From Watersipora subatra (Eukaryota; Bryozoa; Gymnolaemata; Cheilostomatida; Watersiporidae): 64,000 nt of DNA. The position numbers and the translations under genes are program-made. Each line of letters starts with the position of its first letter. Within the stretch, counting starts at the first letter, position 1. The notes under the pieces are model-generated. The model was given only the letters and a program-made list of their open reading frames with translations, searched no databases and was not told the origin of the DNA. The stretch covers positions 24,621,191-24,685,190 of the forward strand of contig NC_088708.1 of the NCBI RefSeq assembly GCF_963576615.1, written 5' to 3'. Positions 14,101-22,700 of this stretch are shown in pieces.

Positions 14101-15583
14101 ATAGATAAATGCTCAGGCATTAGTCAATGCAATGAGCCCTGAAAGTCAGCCTTTGGTAGAGCTTGGTGTACATCTTGGAGCTATGACAAGGCATCTTGCT
14201 GGCCCTTCTAAAACCATTACTGTGATGGCTCATGGTGGTAAGCTATTTAATTGCCTTGTTCACTCTACATTACAATAAATCAACTTTATTTGTGTCAACT
14301 GAAATTTCTGTAGCAATGTTTGGTAAACTGAGTGTAGATTTGAATGTCCTTTTTTGGTATATTGTAGATGCAACAATGAAGCGAAGCTTGTCTTTCTTAC
14401 AGTCAGCCGTCTGCATGGGTTTACTTAATGAGAAGTCTGCTAACCTGGTCAATTCTTTGCCACTCATTAAAGAGGCGGGCTATAAGGTTAGATTGTATTT
14501 CACCCAAAATGTAACTATGGTATCATTAATTAATTTTATTATTCATTTCAGTTATTTAGTATAAGGTTTTTTAAATCTGTTTAGTTAGAACACCAATGAG
14601 TAAGAGAGCTTGTCACCGCAGCACTAGATATTTCAAACTGGCCGCAAGACTGTTTGCGTCAGAAAAACATGTTTATTTTAATGTTCATTAACCTCTAACT
14701 TTTTAAAGACAGCAGTTGGAATCCTTAATGAATACTAGATTGTTCAAGTGCGGTTTCCTTCATTCATTGTCCTGACCATTCTCTCTAGGAAATCTAGCCT
14801 TATAAAAGACTGCTTGTCTTTTTCAGGTTGAAGCTCAGTATGCTTCAGGAGAAGACAACTGTGTTTCAGTTTTGTGCAATGATATGTCTTTAGTCAAAGG
14901 TTGTGTGAAGGGAGGCTTGACCTTCCTAGGTTTTGTTGCTGGTGTGCAGCTCCATAGCCCCATGCAGCTGAGTGCTGGCAAAACCTATTTCCTATTCACC
15001 ACTTCCAACAGAGAGGCTGGAAATGAAATACTTTCAGCTATGATAGGTACATGTCTTACATATAGTAAGATGAGTTCAACAAAACAATTTATTTATAGAA
15101 GTATTTATTATATTAATATATTATTATTATTATATTCATTCTCTAAATAATATGAATGACTGTGAGTCTTGTTGTGGAAGCGTGAAGATTGCTGGTATTA
15201 AGAATGTTGAGATTTATTTTGTGAAATTTTTCTTGGCATTAAGAAAAACTGTTATTTAAAGAGATACTACACAAAGCGCTGTCTATTATGAGAGAGGACA
15301 ACTCCCAATAGAGTTTACTCATTACAAAAATAACTTGGCTCGCCCTACCCTAGTTTTACCTATCCGCTCTTTCTTACAGAATTGATAAAATTAATCGATG
15401 TTAATTTCATGTGTAGATTACATTGTTGCAGGACAACTTGGCTTACAAGGTATTGCTATGCAGTCATTTACAAGTGGACTTACTGACAGCAGTTGCGTAG
15501 GCCTCGCCCAGATCGCATCTATTCCAGCGGACAGTTCACTTTCTCACAATGCCCTGCTGTCACACTACTACATCTCCTTATAG
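2040..15583 (+). CDS. PHGDH: D-3-phosphoglycerate dehydrogenase, complete, 11 coding exons
   Basis: PHGDH oxidises 3-phosphoglycerate to 3-phosphohydroxypyruvate with NAD+, the first step of the phosphorylated serine pathway in the cytosol. Exons: 2040-2180, 2636-2784, 3635-3700, 7795-7948, 8644-8776, 10115-10263, 13187-13339, 14105-14237, 14368-14486, 14827-15046, 15417-15583. They total 1584 bases and encode 527 residues (human 533). All junctions are GT-AG and keep frame. Visible motifs are VRSATKV (substrate domain), the NAD-binding loop GLGRIG at residues 152-157, [10 protein letters not shown] with catalytic Arg236, Glu265 opening exon 7 (EPP), and His283 in PHLGAST. These positions equal the human active-site numbering. 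The C-terminal regulatory part is present but diverged, as is usual in animals. The start ATG has G at -3 and G at +4. RPS2 lies 0.8 kb upstream and XPNPEP1 1.1 kb downstream on the same strand; no functional link is implied. Confidence 0.97.
2181..3634 (+). other. PHGDH: PHGDH introns 1 and 2 (around exon 2)
   Basis: Apart from exon 2 (2636-2784), no coding, repeat or RNA feature was recognised in these two introns. Confidence 0.6.
2636..2784 (+). CDS. PHGDH: PHGDH exon 2
   Basis: Residues 48-97, with [15 protein letters not shown] and [11 protein letters not shown], the conserved core of the substrate-binding domain. Acceptor TTTTACAG, donor GTGAGT, phase 2. Confidence 0.95.
3635..3700 (+). 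CDS. PHGDH: PHGDH exon 3
   Basis: Residues 97-119. A 66-base exon carrying [14 protein letters not shown], the hinge into the NAD-binding domain (human NTPNGNSLSAAELT). Donor GTAGGA is weak but frame and homology are exact. Confidence 0.93.
3701..4994 (+). other. PHGDH: PHGDH intron 3, part before the 35-bp array
   Basis: Non-coding. A perfect 9-bp inverted repeat with a 12-base loop (ATTTTCGCG / CGCGAAAAT) lies at 4013-4042 and is followed by GAACGAACGAA. It may be a fragment of a dispersed element, but no ends could be defined. Short open frames at 4325-4919 show no family resemblance. Confidence 0.5.
4995..6499. repeat. 35-bp minisatellite, about 43 copies, in PHGDH intron 3
   Basis: The unit contains CTTCTACTGAGACAGCAG followed by CAATAAGTTAATGATAA and is almost perfectly conserved. 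A 34-bp variant (AGCACAATAAATT) appears at about 5498, 5812 and 6021. At the last two places it directly follows a unit with AAGTCAATG, which shows higher-order duplication. Each unit holds the short inverted repeat AAGTTA-ATGA-TAACTT. There are no unique spacers, so it is not a CRISPR array. Confidence 0.97.
6500..7794 (+). other. PHGDH: PHGDH intron 3, part after the array
   Basis: AT-rich non-coding sequence. The only structure seen is a 14-base direct duplication (GTAAACGCCTAAAC twice, about 6662-6689). Confidence 0.5.
7795..7948 (+). CDS. PHGDH: PHGDH exon 4
   Basis: Residues 119-170, including [16 protein letters not shown] and the dinucleotide-binding loop [10 protein letters not shown]. 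Acceptor CTTTAG, donor GTACTG, phase 0. Confidence 0.95.
7949..8643 (+). other. PHGDH: PHGDH intron 4
   Basis: Non-coding; nothing further recognised. Confidence 0.5.
8644..8776 (+). CDS. PHGDH: PHGDH exon 5
   Basis: Residues 171-215, from TIGYDP (NAD adenosine-side Asp) to the [11 protein letters not shown] strand-loop. Donor GTATGT, phase 1. Confidence 0.95.
8922..9819. mobile_element. TTAA-flanked foldback element (piggyBac-like MITE) in PHGDH intron 5
   Basis: Two inverted arms of about 165 bases (8922-9090 and 9652-9819) begin AGGTTGACTTGCA and end TGCAAGTCAACCT. TTAA flanks both ends directly (8918-8921 and 9820-9823), the target preference of piggyBac-type transposases. The arms share long blocks such as CACCATGTCTTACTCTG and GTGATTACAAGCTC in opposite orientation. 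There is no coding capacity, so it must have been moved by a transposase made elsewhere. Assignment to piggyBac rests on TTAA alone. Confidence 0.8.
10115..10263 (+). CDS. PHGDH: PHGDH exon 6
   Basis: Residues 215-264, with the NAD-domain signature [18 protein letters not shown] containing catalytic Arg236. The exon ends at GTATGT after DVYVQ, so that VQ-EPP aligns with human TE-EPP; an upstream GT at 10257 would lose two residues. Confidence 0.93.
11155..11553 (-). mobile_element. tRNA-related dispersed element, reversed copy
   Basis: Read on the - strand it starts near GCCCGGCATTGAACAGGTATT and ends near AAACTTTAAGATTTACATAT. It matches 26708-27128 along its length. GATCAAATCC (+ strand complement at 11246-11255) resembles a tRNA B box. 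No open frame is present. Confidence 0.75.
12900..13100. repeat. Degenerate tandem repeat in PHGDH intron 6
   Basis: Diverged units of roughly 45-60 bases share the order TAGGTG/TAAGTG, then TCAATATGRCA or TCAGTATGACATCA. Copies are too diverged to define a consensus with confidence. Confidence 0.5.
13187..13339 (+). CDS. PHGDH: PHGDH exon 7
   Basis: Residues 265-315. It opens with EPP (catalytic Glu265) and contains ATPHLGAST with the proton-shuttling His283, then the helix [16 protein letters not shown]. Donor GTAAGT, phase 0. Confidence 0.95.
13340..14104 (+). other. PHGDH: PHGDH intron 7
   Basis: Non-coding AT-rich sequence; nothing recognised. Confidence 0.5.
14105..14237 (+). CDS. PHGDH: PHGDH exon 8
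   Basis: Residues 316-360. [14 protein letters not shown] corresponds to human VNAQALTSAFSPHT at the start of the C-terminal regulatory region. Donor GTAAGC, phase 1. Confidence 0.92.
14368..14486 (+). CDS. PHGDH: PHGDH exon 9
   Basis: Residues 360-399, regulatory domain helix [20 protein letters not shown] (human [20 protein letters not shown] region) and IKEAGY. Phase 0 end at GTTAGA. Confidence 0.92.
14827..15046 (+). CDS. PHGDH: PHGDH exon 10
   Basis: Residues 400-473, the diverged C-terminal regulatory region. It aligns by position rather than strong identity; frame, splice sites and total length support it. Confidence 0.88.
15417..15583 (+). CDS. PHGDH: PHGDH exon 11 (terminal)
   Basis: Residues 473-527 and TAG. 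It corresponds to the terminal ACT-like segment; the overall protein is six residues shorter than human. Introns 9 and 10 on its 5' side hold nothing recognisable. Confidence 0.88.
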
Positions 15584-16668
15584 TTTTCAAGGGTTTATTA
15601 CAACACATCTGTTTTGGTGTTCTTAGCTTTAGGAGTTAAATTTTTCAATTATAAGTATTATAAACTCTAACTATTTCGCTGGTCACTTGTGATTTTTATG
15701 AGAAGAGATTTGGACCAAAGTTGTAAAGGAATTGTTAGTATTTTTGTTTATTTTCTTCTAGCAGGTTGAAAGATTCATAATAAGGTTTTTGTTGCATCAA
15801 ATAGTGTTAGATAGTAGGGTGGTTAATATATACAGTATCATGAATAACACATCTCATGTTTTTATTTCTAATACTATTGAAGGTTGCACCAATTACTATT
15901 AGTTACCCAAATAAATGTCACCACAAGTAGCATTGATTTGTAACGATATATGTAATGCATAATGCCAATACATACAGTAGTATATTCGTAATTTCAGTTG
16001 CTTGGACTACTTTAGATAAAACAACAGTTGAATAGAAACTACACTACATTTCCTGATGATAAATGCGCCAACCTTGACGAAAAATGGTTTATCAACTCGA
16101 ACTCGGAAGCTGTAAATGTCGCAACATTGACACGCTGGTCGGTGACTAGAGGTCACGTTACGACTCGACTAGAAAAAATACATCATCATAAGACTTCTAA
16201 TCGTCGTTTGCTGCAATAGGAAAAAACACTAAGCTAGGGCAAGCTCCAAATAAAGTTGTTCCATCAACATGGGGTGCGTAGCAAATATTTTGCAATAGGT
16301 TTGCATATCAGAAGCCGTAACCATCGTTCACACGGGCTTGATAGCGTTATTACTTGATTAATACCTGACTTGTCTACTAAATTAGCAAAACTAATTTATT
16401 AACACGATGTAAATATTTTATTACCGTCTGCTAAAGGTGTTGTCGCAAAGAAGTCGAGGTATGATCGACGAACAAGAATAACAGTTAATTATCCATACAA
16501 AGCCCAGACATCTATACGTTGCTTTTTAAAGTTCGTAGAAATAATCGGGTGATATTTTAGCGAACCAAGTTGGTTTTGTTGCATTTTTTATTTAAGACGT
16601 GCAGCCCATTCTGGTACACTCGAGGAGCCAATTAAAAAGCTAATTGGTCTGCTTGTCTCACTTAAAAA
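15584..16668 (+). promoter_or_regulatory. PHGDH 3' UTR and XPNPEP1 upstream region
   Basis: This 1.1 kb interval must hold the PHGDH 3' end and the XPNPEP1 promoter. No TATA or CCAAT arrangement is convincing. An open frame at 16028-16219 has no family resemblance and is left uncalled. Confidence 0.5.
15910..15915 (+). terminator. Poly(A) signal of PHGDH
   Basis: AATAAA 327 bases after the PHGDH stop is the first canonical signal downstream. Confidence 0.6.
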
Positions 16669-16773
16669 ATGACGCCCAAAATCACTGGAAATTTGCTGAA
16701 GTCTCTCCGTAAATTAATCACGAACAACAAACCTTTGCATGCTTATATTGTCCCATCCGGTGATGCTCACCAG
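16669..16773 (+). CDS. XPNPEP1: XPNPEP1 exon 1
   Basis: Residues 1-35, ending AYIVPSGDAHQ (human AYIIPSGDAHQ). ATG has A at -3. Donor GTAATG, phase 0. Confidence 0.94.
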
Positions 16774-19700
16774 GTAATGTATCATTTTTACGACATAGCT
16801 GGCTCTTGAATAGTAGAGTAGGTAGTCTCCCGCAATAAATAACTTTATTTTTCTACATATATCCTTTAGAACAATGCATTAATTTGAATTCTAGTCTAAT
16901 TACCAAAACAAATTCTTTGTTTATCCTATCTCATGTTTATACAATTTAATCTATTCTGGTCCATCCTCGTGCCTTGTGGAGCGTAGAACACTCTGATAAC
17001 AGCGACGGTATAAAGGGGAAAGTATCTCATATTGTACATTGTTTGAGACAATATGAGACAACAATACAGCATGCTCAGACCTGCCAACCCAAGAGTGGGG
17101 CAATGCGTGAGATTTGGTTTTGGGGCAATTGATGTATCAATGATAGTATATATAAAATTGTGAAACTTGGGGCAAAAATCTCACGCATTTCTCACGCATT
17201 TTCATTTTTTTCTTTGGGGTGATTGCGTGAGTATCACGCCCAATGCGTGAGAGTTGGCAGGTATGAGCATGCTGCTCGGGATATGCTTGCTTGTTTGTGT
17301 AATAGTATTTATTTAAGTGCACGGGACATTTTAACGCTCATAATTGTGATCTCGCCAGACCGCCAATGACAGCCGCAGTAGAAGCGCGCGTAGTAAACGA
17401 GTAGATTATAAACACAAACTAAATTTAGAATCTGATCACGCCTCGCAATTGGTACCTGTTTGTTTATGATTGTCCGTTACGAGTTGTTGATTGAACAATT
17501 TAGATTGTTAGTTTCAGCTCTTTATAATGTAAGGTCCACCCAACATACAAGAGTACAGTACCATAAACAGAAAATAAACAATATTACAAGCACTGCTAGT
17601 GAATGCACATAACACAAGTAAGCTAGCAGACAAGTTATCAACATTCCTTCTGCTCAACTTGAAGGTGAGTTTTCTTCGGGCCAAACGAAGACAAGAAAAA
17701 AAAATTGAATATTAGATTGTACAAACGGTAGACACGTTACATCAAGCTCAACCAAAGTAAAGGACACATAGGCTTATTTATCTACTTGTACAACACAAAG
17801 TCTTTAAACTTGGTCGAGTTTTCAGCTGTTTACATCGTCTCCATGTAGGTCCCTTGCAGTACCCTTTGTATTGTCACTGGTAACTGGTACATTGGCCATA
17901 ACATAATCAGAAAGAACATCCTCAGTTCTGTAATTGGCGGCACCGATGGTTGGGTCGAGATCCGAGATTAAACGGTTCACAGCAGCTGCATTGTACTGAT
18001 TAATGGTTGCAGAGCTTACATCAGCTTCTTTATTGGGTCGGAGATCTACACAATTACGCCTCACTGCTTGGTCTGTTTGCTTATTGGCAACCATGTATGA
18101 ACGATCACATAGTTGTTCAATGACCTATCCTTGCTGCCATTTTTTCTTCTTTGATTGCACCTCTCTAAGGAGAACTGGACATCCAATGTTCAGAGGTGGT
18201 AAATCTCTTGCGGTTTTTTGTAAGAGTTTTGGGTAGCCTCTTTTCGCTTGAGTTTTTGATCTAGGACATCAATCTTCGTAGAACAGTTTCCTGTCAGCAA
18301 TATTGATCGCATATCATCTCCAAGCGTTTTCTGAGCAGAGGATGTGGTCATACCCACTGCGGGTGTGTTTCGGTCCTCCAAGAGTGCTAAGTATGGGTCT
18401 TCGACTCGTCGCATGAATCATTTCATAATCTTCACTGCTGCCTCCGCTTTGCCGTTACACTGCTGCCTCTGCTTTGCCGTTACACTGCTGGTGTCCTGGT
18501 GAAGAGGTGGTGTGTGTGAATCCCCACTCCTGACTAAATGCAGCACACTTTGATGATGTGAATTGTGAACCATGGTCCGAGTGTATCTGATTTGGTATGT
18601 CATAATGAGTAGAAGTCTTTTTGCACAGCTCAATGACTGTGGCAGACTGTTGGTTGACTAGTGGCTCACATTCAAATAAGTCCGATAAGTAGTCAACTAG
18701 TATCAGGTATTTTTTGCTCTTGTTAATCAGTATATCCATGCTCATTTTAGGGAGAGTCTCGGATATTGTGACTGAATAGTCTCAGCTGGCTGGCTGAGAG
18801 CATCAAGAGCACGTGTGACACACTGCTCTGTTTTTCTACGGATGTCTTCAGTCATCTTGGGCCAGAATACTGCAGCTCTGGCTCTCCGCACTGTGGCTGC
18901 TGTTCCTTGATGGCTAGTATGCAGTTTGTCCAAGATCATTGAACTAGAATGAGCTGGAATAACCAACCCTGGACTTTTGTAAATGACCCCATCAAGCATG
19001 GCCAGTTCATCTCTGAATTCATAGTATTCTTTCAATAGTTCCTGAAATTCTGTTGGCCTGGCTGGCCATCCTGACGTGATCATTGACTGTAGGATGCTTA
19101 ATGTTAGATCATCCTTGGTGTTTTGTTTAATATGTTGATATGTAGCTTCACACACAGGGAGACCTCTCTTTGATGTTTTGTACTGTTAGATCCGACATGA
19201 AAGTCCTCAGTTGGTTAACAATGAAGATCTGTTCATCTGATATCCCTGCTGTGTCTGCCTCATCAACAGGGGCTCTTGATAGCATATTCGCAGTGACTTG
19301 CTCCACACCCAGTTTGTAGAGTACTTTCATGGGATACCTTTGAAGAGCCAGCACCATAGACTAGAGCTTCTTTGGTGCCCTGTTTAGGGGTTTCGTGAAG
19401 ATCTGTTTCAATGGACTGTGGTCGGTATGCACTGTCACATTTGGATTATCAAACACATACTGATCGAACCTATGTATTCCATACACTGTGGCCAGTAACT
19501 CAAGTTCAATAGTCGCGTAATTTTTCTCGCTCGTCGATAGACTTCTCGAGCCCTAACACACAGGTTGACCGTCCTGCATGAGCACAGCTCTTAGCCCATC
19601 AGTACTTGCATCTGTCTGAACGACCACCAGTTAATTTACTCGAAAGTATTTCAGTCGGGAAGTATATATGATAAGACGCGTTATTCGATCGAAAGCTCTG

Positions 19701-22700
19701 GTTTGATCTACTCCCCACCCAAAGTCAGTTTTTTCACTTCAACCATCCGTCTCAGAGGCTCACATTCTGCTGAATAGTTGGGAATGAACTTGACCAAATA
19801 GTTTACATGGCCCAAAAAGCGGCGTACTCCACCGCTGTTGCTAGGTGCCTCCATGTCTTTGATCGCTCTGATTTTTTTCGGTTCAGGTTTTACACCGTCA
19901 GCTGTAATAATGTGGCCAATATATGGTAGCTCATCTAGGTGGAATCTACATTTTCCTTTGTTAAACTTCAGATTCACTCTCCCTGCTTTTGTCAGCAGTC
20001 TATCGAAGTTGGCATTGTGGTTTTGCATTGCTTCATCATCAGTGTATCCTTTCCCAAATATGAGTATATCATCTGCCGCCACAGTGACTTCCTTGAGACC
20101 ACCAAGTGCATCTGAGAGCTTTTTATAGAATTCTTCGGGGCTCAAAGACAAACCAAATGGCATTCTCAACCACTTGCATTTTCCGAAGGGTGTCCAGAAT
20201 GTAGTAAGGTCACTCGAGAGATCACTCAGTTTGATCTGAAGGAAGCCGTCGTTAGCGTCACAAAGTGAGAACACTTTAGCCCCGTTAAGCTCACTAAGCA
20301 CATCATCCAAGGTAGGCATAGGAAAATGATTGCGCTGTATGGCCTTGTTGAGATTAAAAGAGTCCAAGCTTGTCCAAGCCTTGGCCCAGACTCTCAAGGC
20401 TCCGTTGGGTTTGCGGACAAAGACATTGTTGCTTATCCAGACAGTTGGATAATCAACGGGCAAGAATTCCTTTTTTTGGTAAACCACAGTTACTACAAAG
20501 ACTATTGTTGGCCTTCTTGTGAGCAGACCTTACGGAGGATTCTCCATCATCTTTGGTAAAAATTGCATGATTCTGCTTAGAATGCATATTCCTAGGTCGA
20601 ACAATTTGAACAGATTCATCTGACTGTATGACTGCCATATCGTTTTTTGAATTCTCCGCTACTATGCATTTCTTGATTGCTTGCTCCTGGCTCAATCCTT
20701 GCTCATGACCAGCGTCATCAAACAACTTTCTACTGAGTTGATCATCACTTATGCCCACCAACAGTGCTTAGAGCATAAACTCATCATACATTGCCTCAAG
20801 CTAGCATTCTCTTGCCACTTTGTGCAATGCTGTGACATATTCATCAATGCTCAGGACACGCTGTTTGGTAGAAAGAGGTTGATGCCGCTTGACTAATTTG
20901 TTCGATCCTCCGTTGCAGAAGGCATCAAACTTAGGGACTACATAAGCATAGACTTTTTTGGATTGCCCACCTGTGAAAGTGAAAGATTTGAAGATGTCTG
21001 CACCATGAGGGCCTATGCATCTGAGCATGATTGCTACTTTAACTTTGTCTTCAGAATGTGATTTCTCAGCAGCAGTGTAGAAAAAATCAAATTCTTCTTT
21101 AAATCTGTTCCATTGATTGCAGAAATCAGAGCCATCTTGTATGGGCTTTGGAACCAGAAAGTCAATACTCATTTTGCTGAATTGTTAAGCTTTGTGGGTA
21201 CAGCTTTAACTTCAAAATCAGTAGTATCAGTGTCACTTGGTAGTGCGGGTAAGCCGGTGGAATTAGATGGTACTAGATTGATAATTATTCAGTTCCTCAT
21301 TGGTAGCTCCATGTTTGTTGAGGCCTTCCTTGGCCGGTCTGTCCCTGTCCTCCTGATATGCTCTGACTCTTGCTACAAGACCGGTGCACAGGTAATTACC
21401 TATGATACGTATCATCACATTGTGGCAGCAGAAGTTTTTTGACCCTGCTCTGTTTTATGCCTTGTTGTTTTTCTGCTTTACATTTTTGTAGTTTGTTTCT
21501 GTGACTACCTTGGATTTTTGTGATGAATGGTGGTATGAGAGTTTCTGGAGAACTCTCTTTTGAGGGATGTGTTTCTGACAACTGGAGAAAGTGGCAGATC
21601 TCTCGAAAATTATTTGCTAACAATAGATTTGGTGTTGAAACCAGACCTTAAGAGTGTTGCTCCGCCTGCGAATGCTTTGATTAACAGATGTCAAGTAGCT
21701 ATACTGCTTAATGAAGCAGGTGAAGAGGCTACAGAGATATTTAATCAGTTTGAGTATGAAATTGGCGAAAGAAGAGACATACTTATTGATATGTTAGAAA
21801 ATTCGGAGACATACTGTAACCCTACACGACACATGCTGTATGAGTGGTATGTAATTTGGTCAATGAATCAAACTGATGGTGAGTCTATCGACATGTTTGT
21901 TAAATGATTGAAAACACAAGCTGCCAAGTGTGAATTTGGTACATTACGTAATCAAATGCTACTACGTCGTATTGTATTTGGATTATCTGGTGCAAATTAA
22001 GAGAATGTCCTTTTAGGGACCGGGCCATAAACCTACAGAATGCTTTAGATGACATACACGCAGTAGAAATCACAAAACAGAAAATGTCTAGATTATCTAC
22101 CGGTGACACATCTGTAAATACTGTACAGAATGAGCCCCTTGAATCTTGTGTCAATTCCGTTCAATGCGACTCAAGCGTTATACCTAAAAAGCCTAAACCT
22201 CGCAAAGACTGCAAATATTATAGATCTAACCATGCTAAAAGCCGATGTCCAGCCTATGGAGATACCTGTAATGATTGTGGGGAAAAAAGTCACTTTGAAA
22301 ATGTATGCCACAAACCCAAGAGCAGCGCTAAGAAACAGATGAATAGTCTGGTTGTTGGCTCGGTAAATGCTATCCTAAGCAAATTGAATCTTATGTCTGT
22401 TAAATCTTGGATTTTGCCAATGAATGTGAGCCACAAGCAGAAAGTGATGGAGCTTATATTCAAGATTGATACAGGAGCTGAAACAAACTGTATCACCTTA
22501 AACACCCTCCGCTCTCTGGAAGCCAAGCCTTTACCTACTGCTGTAAAACTTAATGGATACAACTGTTCAAAGATCAACAATGTCGGTGCGGTACAGCTCT
22601 GTGAACTATAACGGTATCGGCCATGGAGTACACTTTGAAGTAGTTGATGAAAACCTGCCCTTCATTTTAGGCCTGAAAACTGCTGAACACTTTGGATTGG

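Larger units (their letters stand above)
17822..21370 (-). mobile_element. Decayed Ty3/gypsy LTR retrotransposon, minus strand
   Basis: On the - strand the order is gag, truncated zinc knuckle, reverse transcriptase, RNase H, integrase. This order (RT before integrase) is that of Ty3/gypsy. The copy is broken by stops, frameshifts, a 25-bp duplication and a deletion that joins the nucleocapsid knuckle directly to RT and removes protease. The 5' side runs into a second, oppositely oriented element near 21.4 kb. It lies in XPNPEP1 intron 1, antisense to that gene. Confidence 0.92.

Noticed and set aside
1251..16668. RPS2-PHGDH-XPNPEP1 as a trans-spliced operon
   Set aside because: Spacings of 0.8 and 1.1 kb, separate poly(A) signals and unrelated functions give no support.
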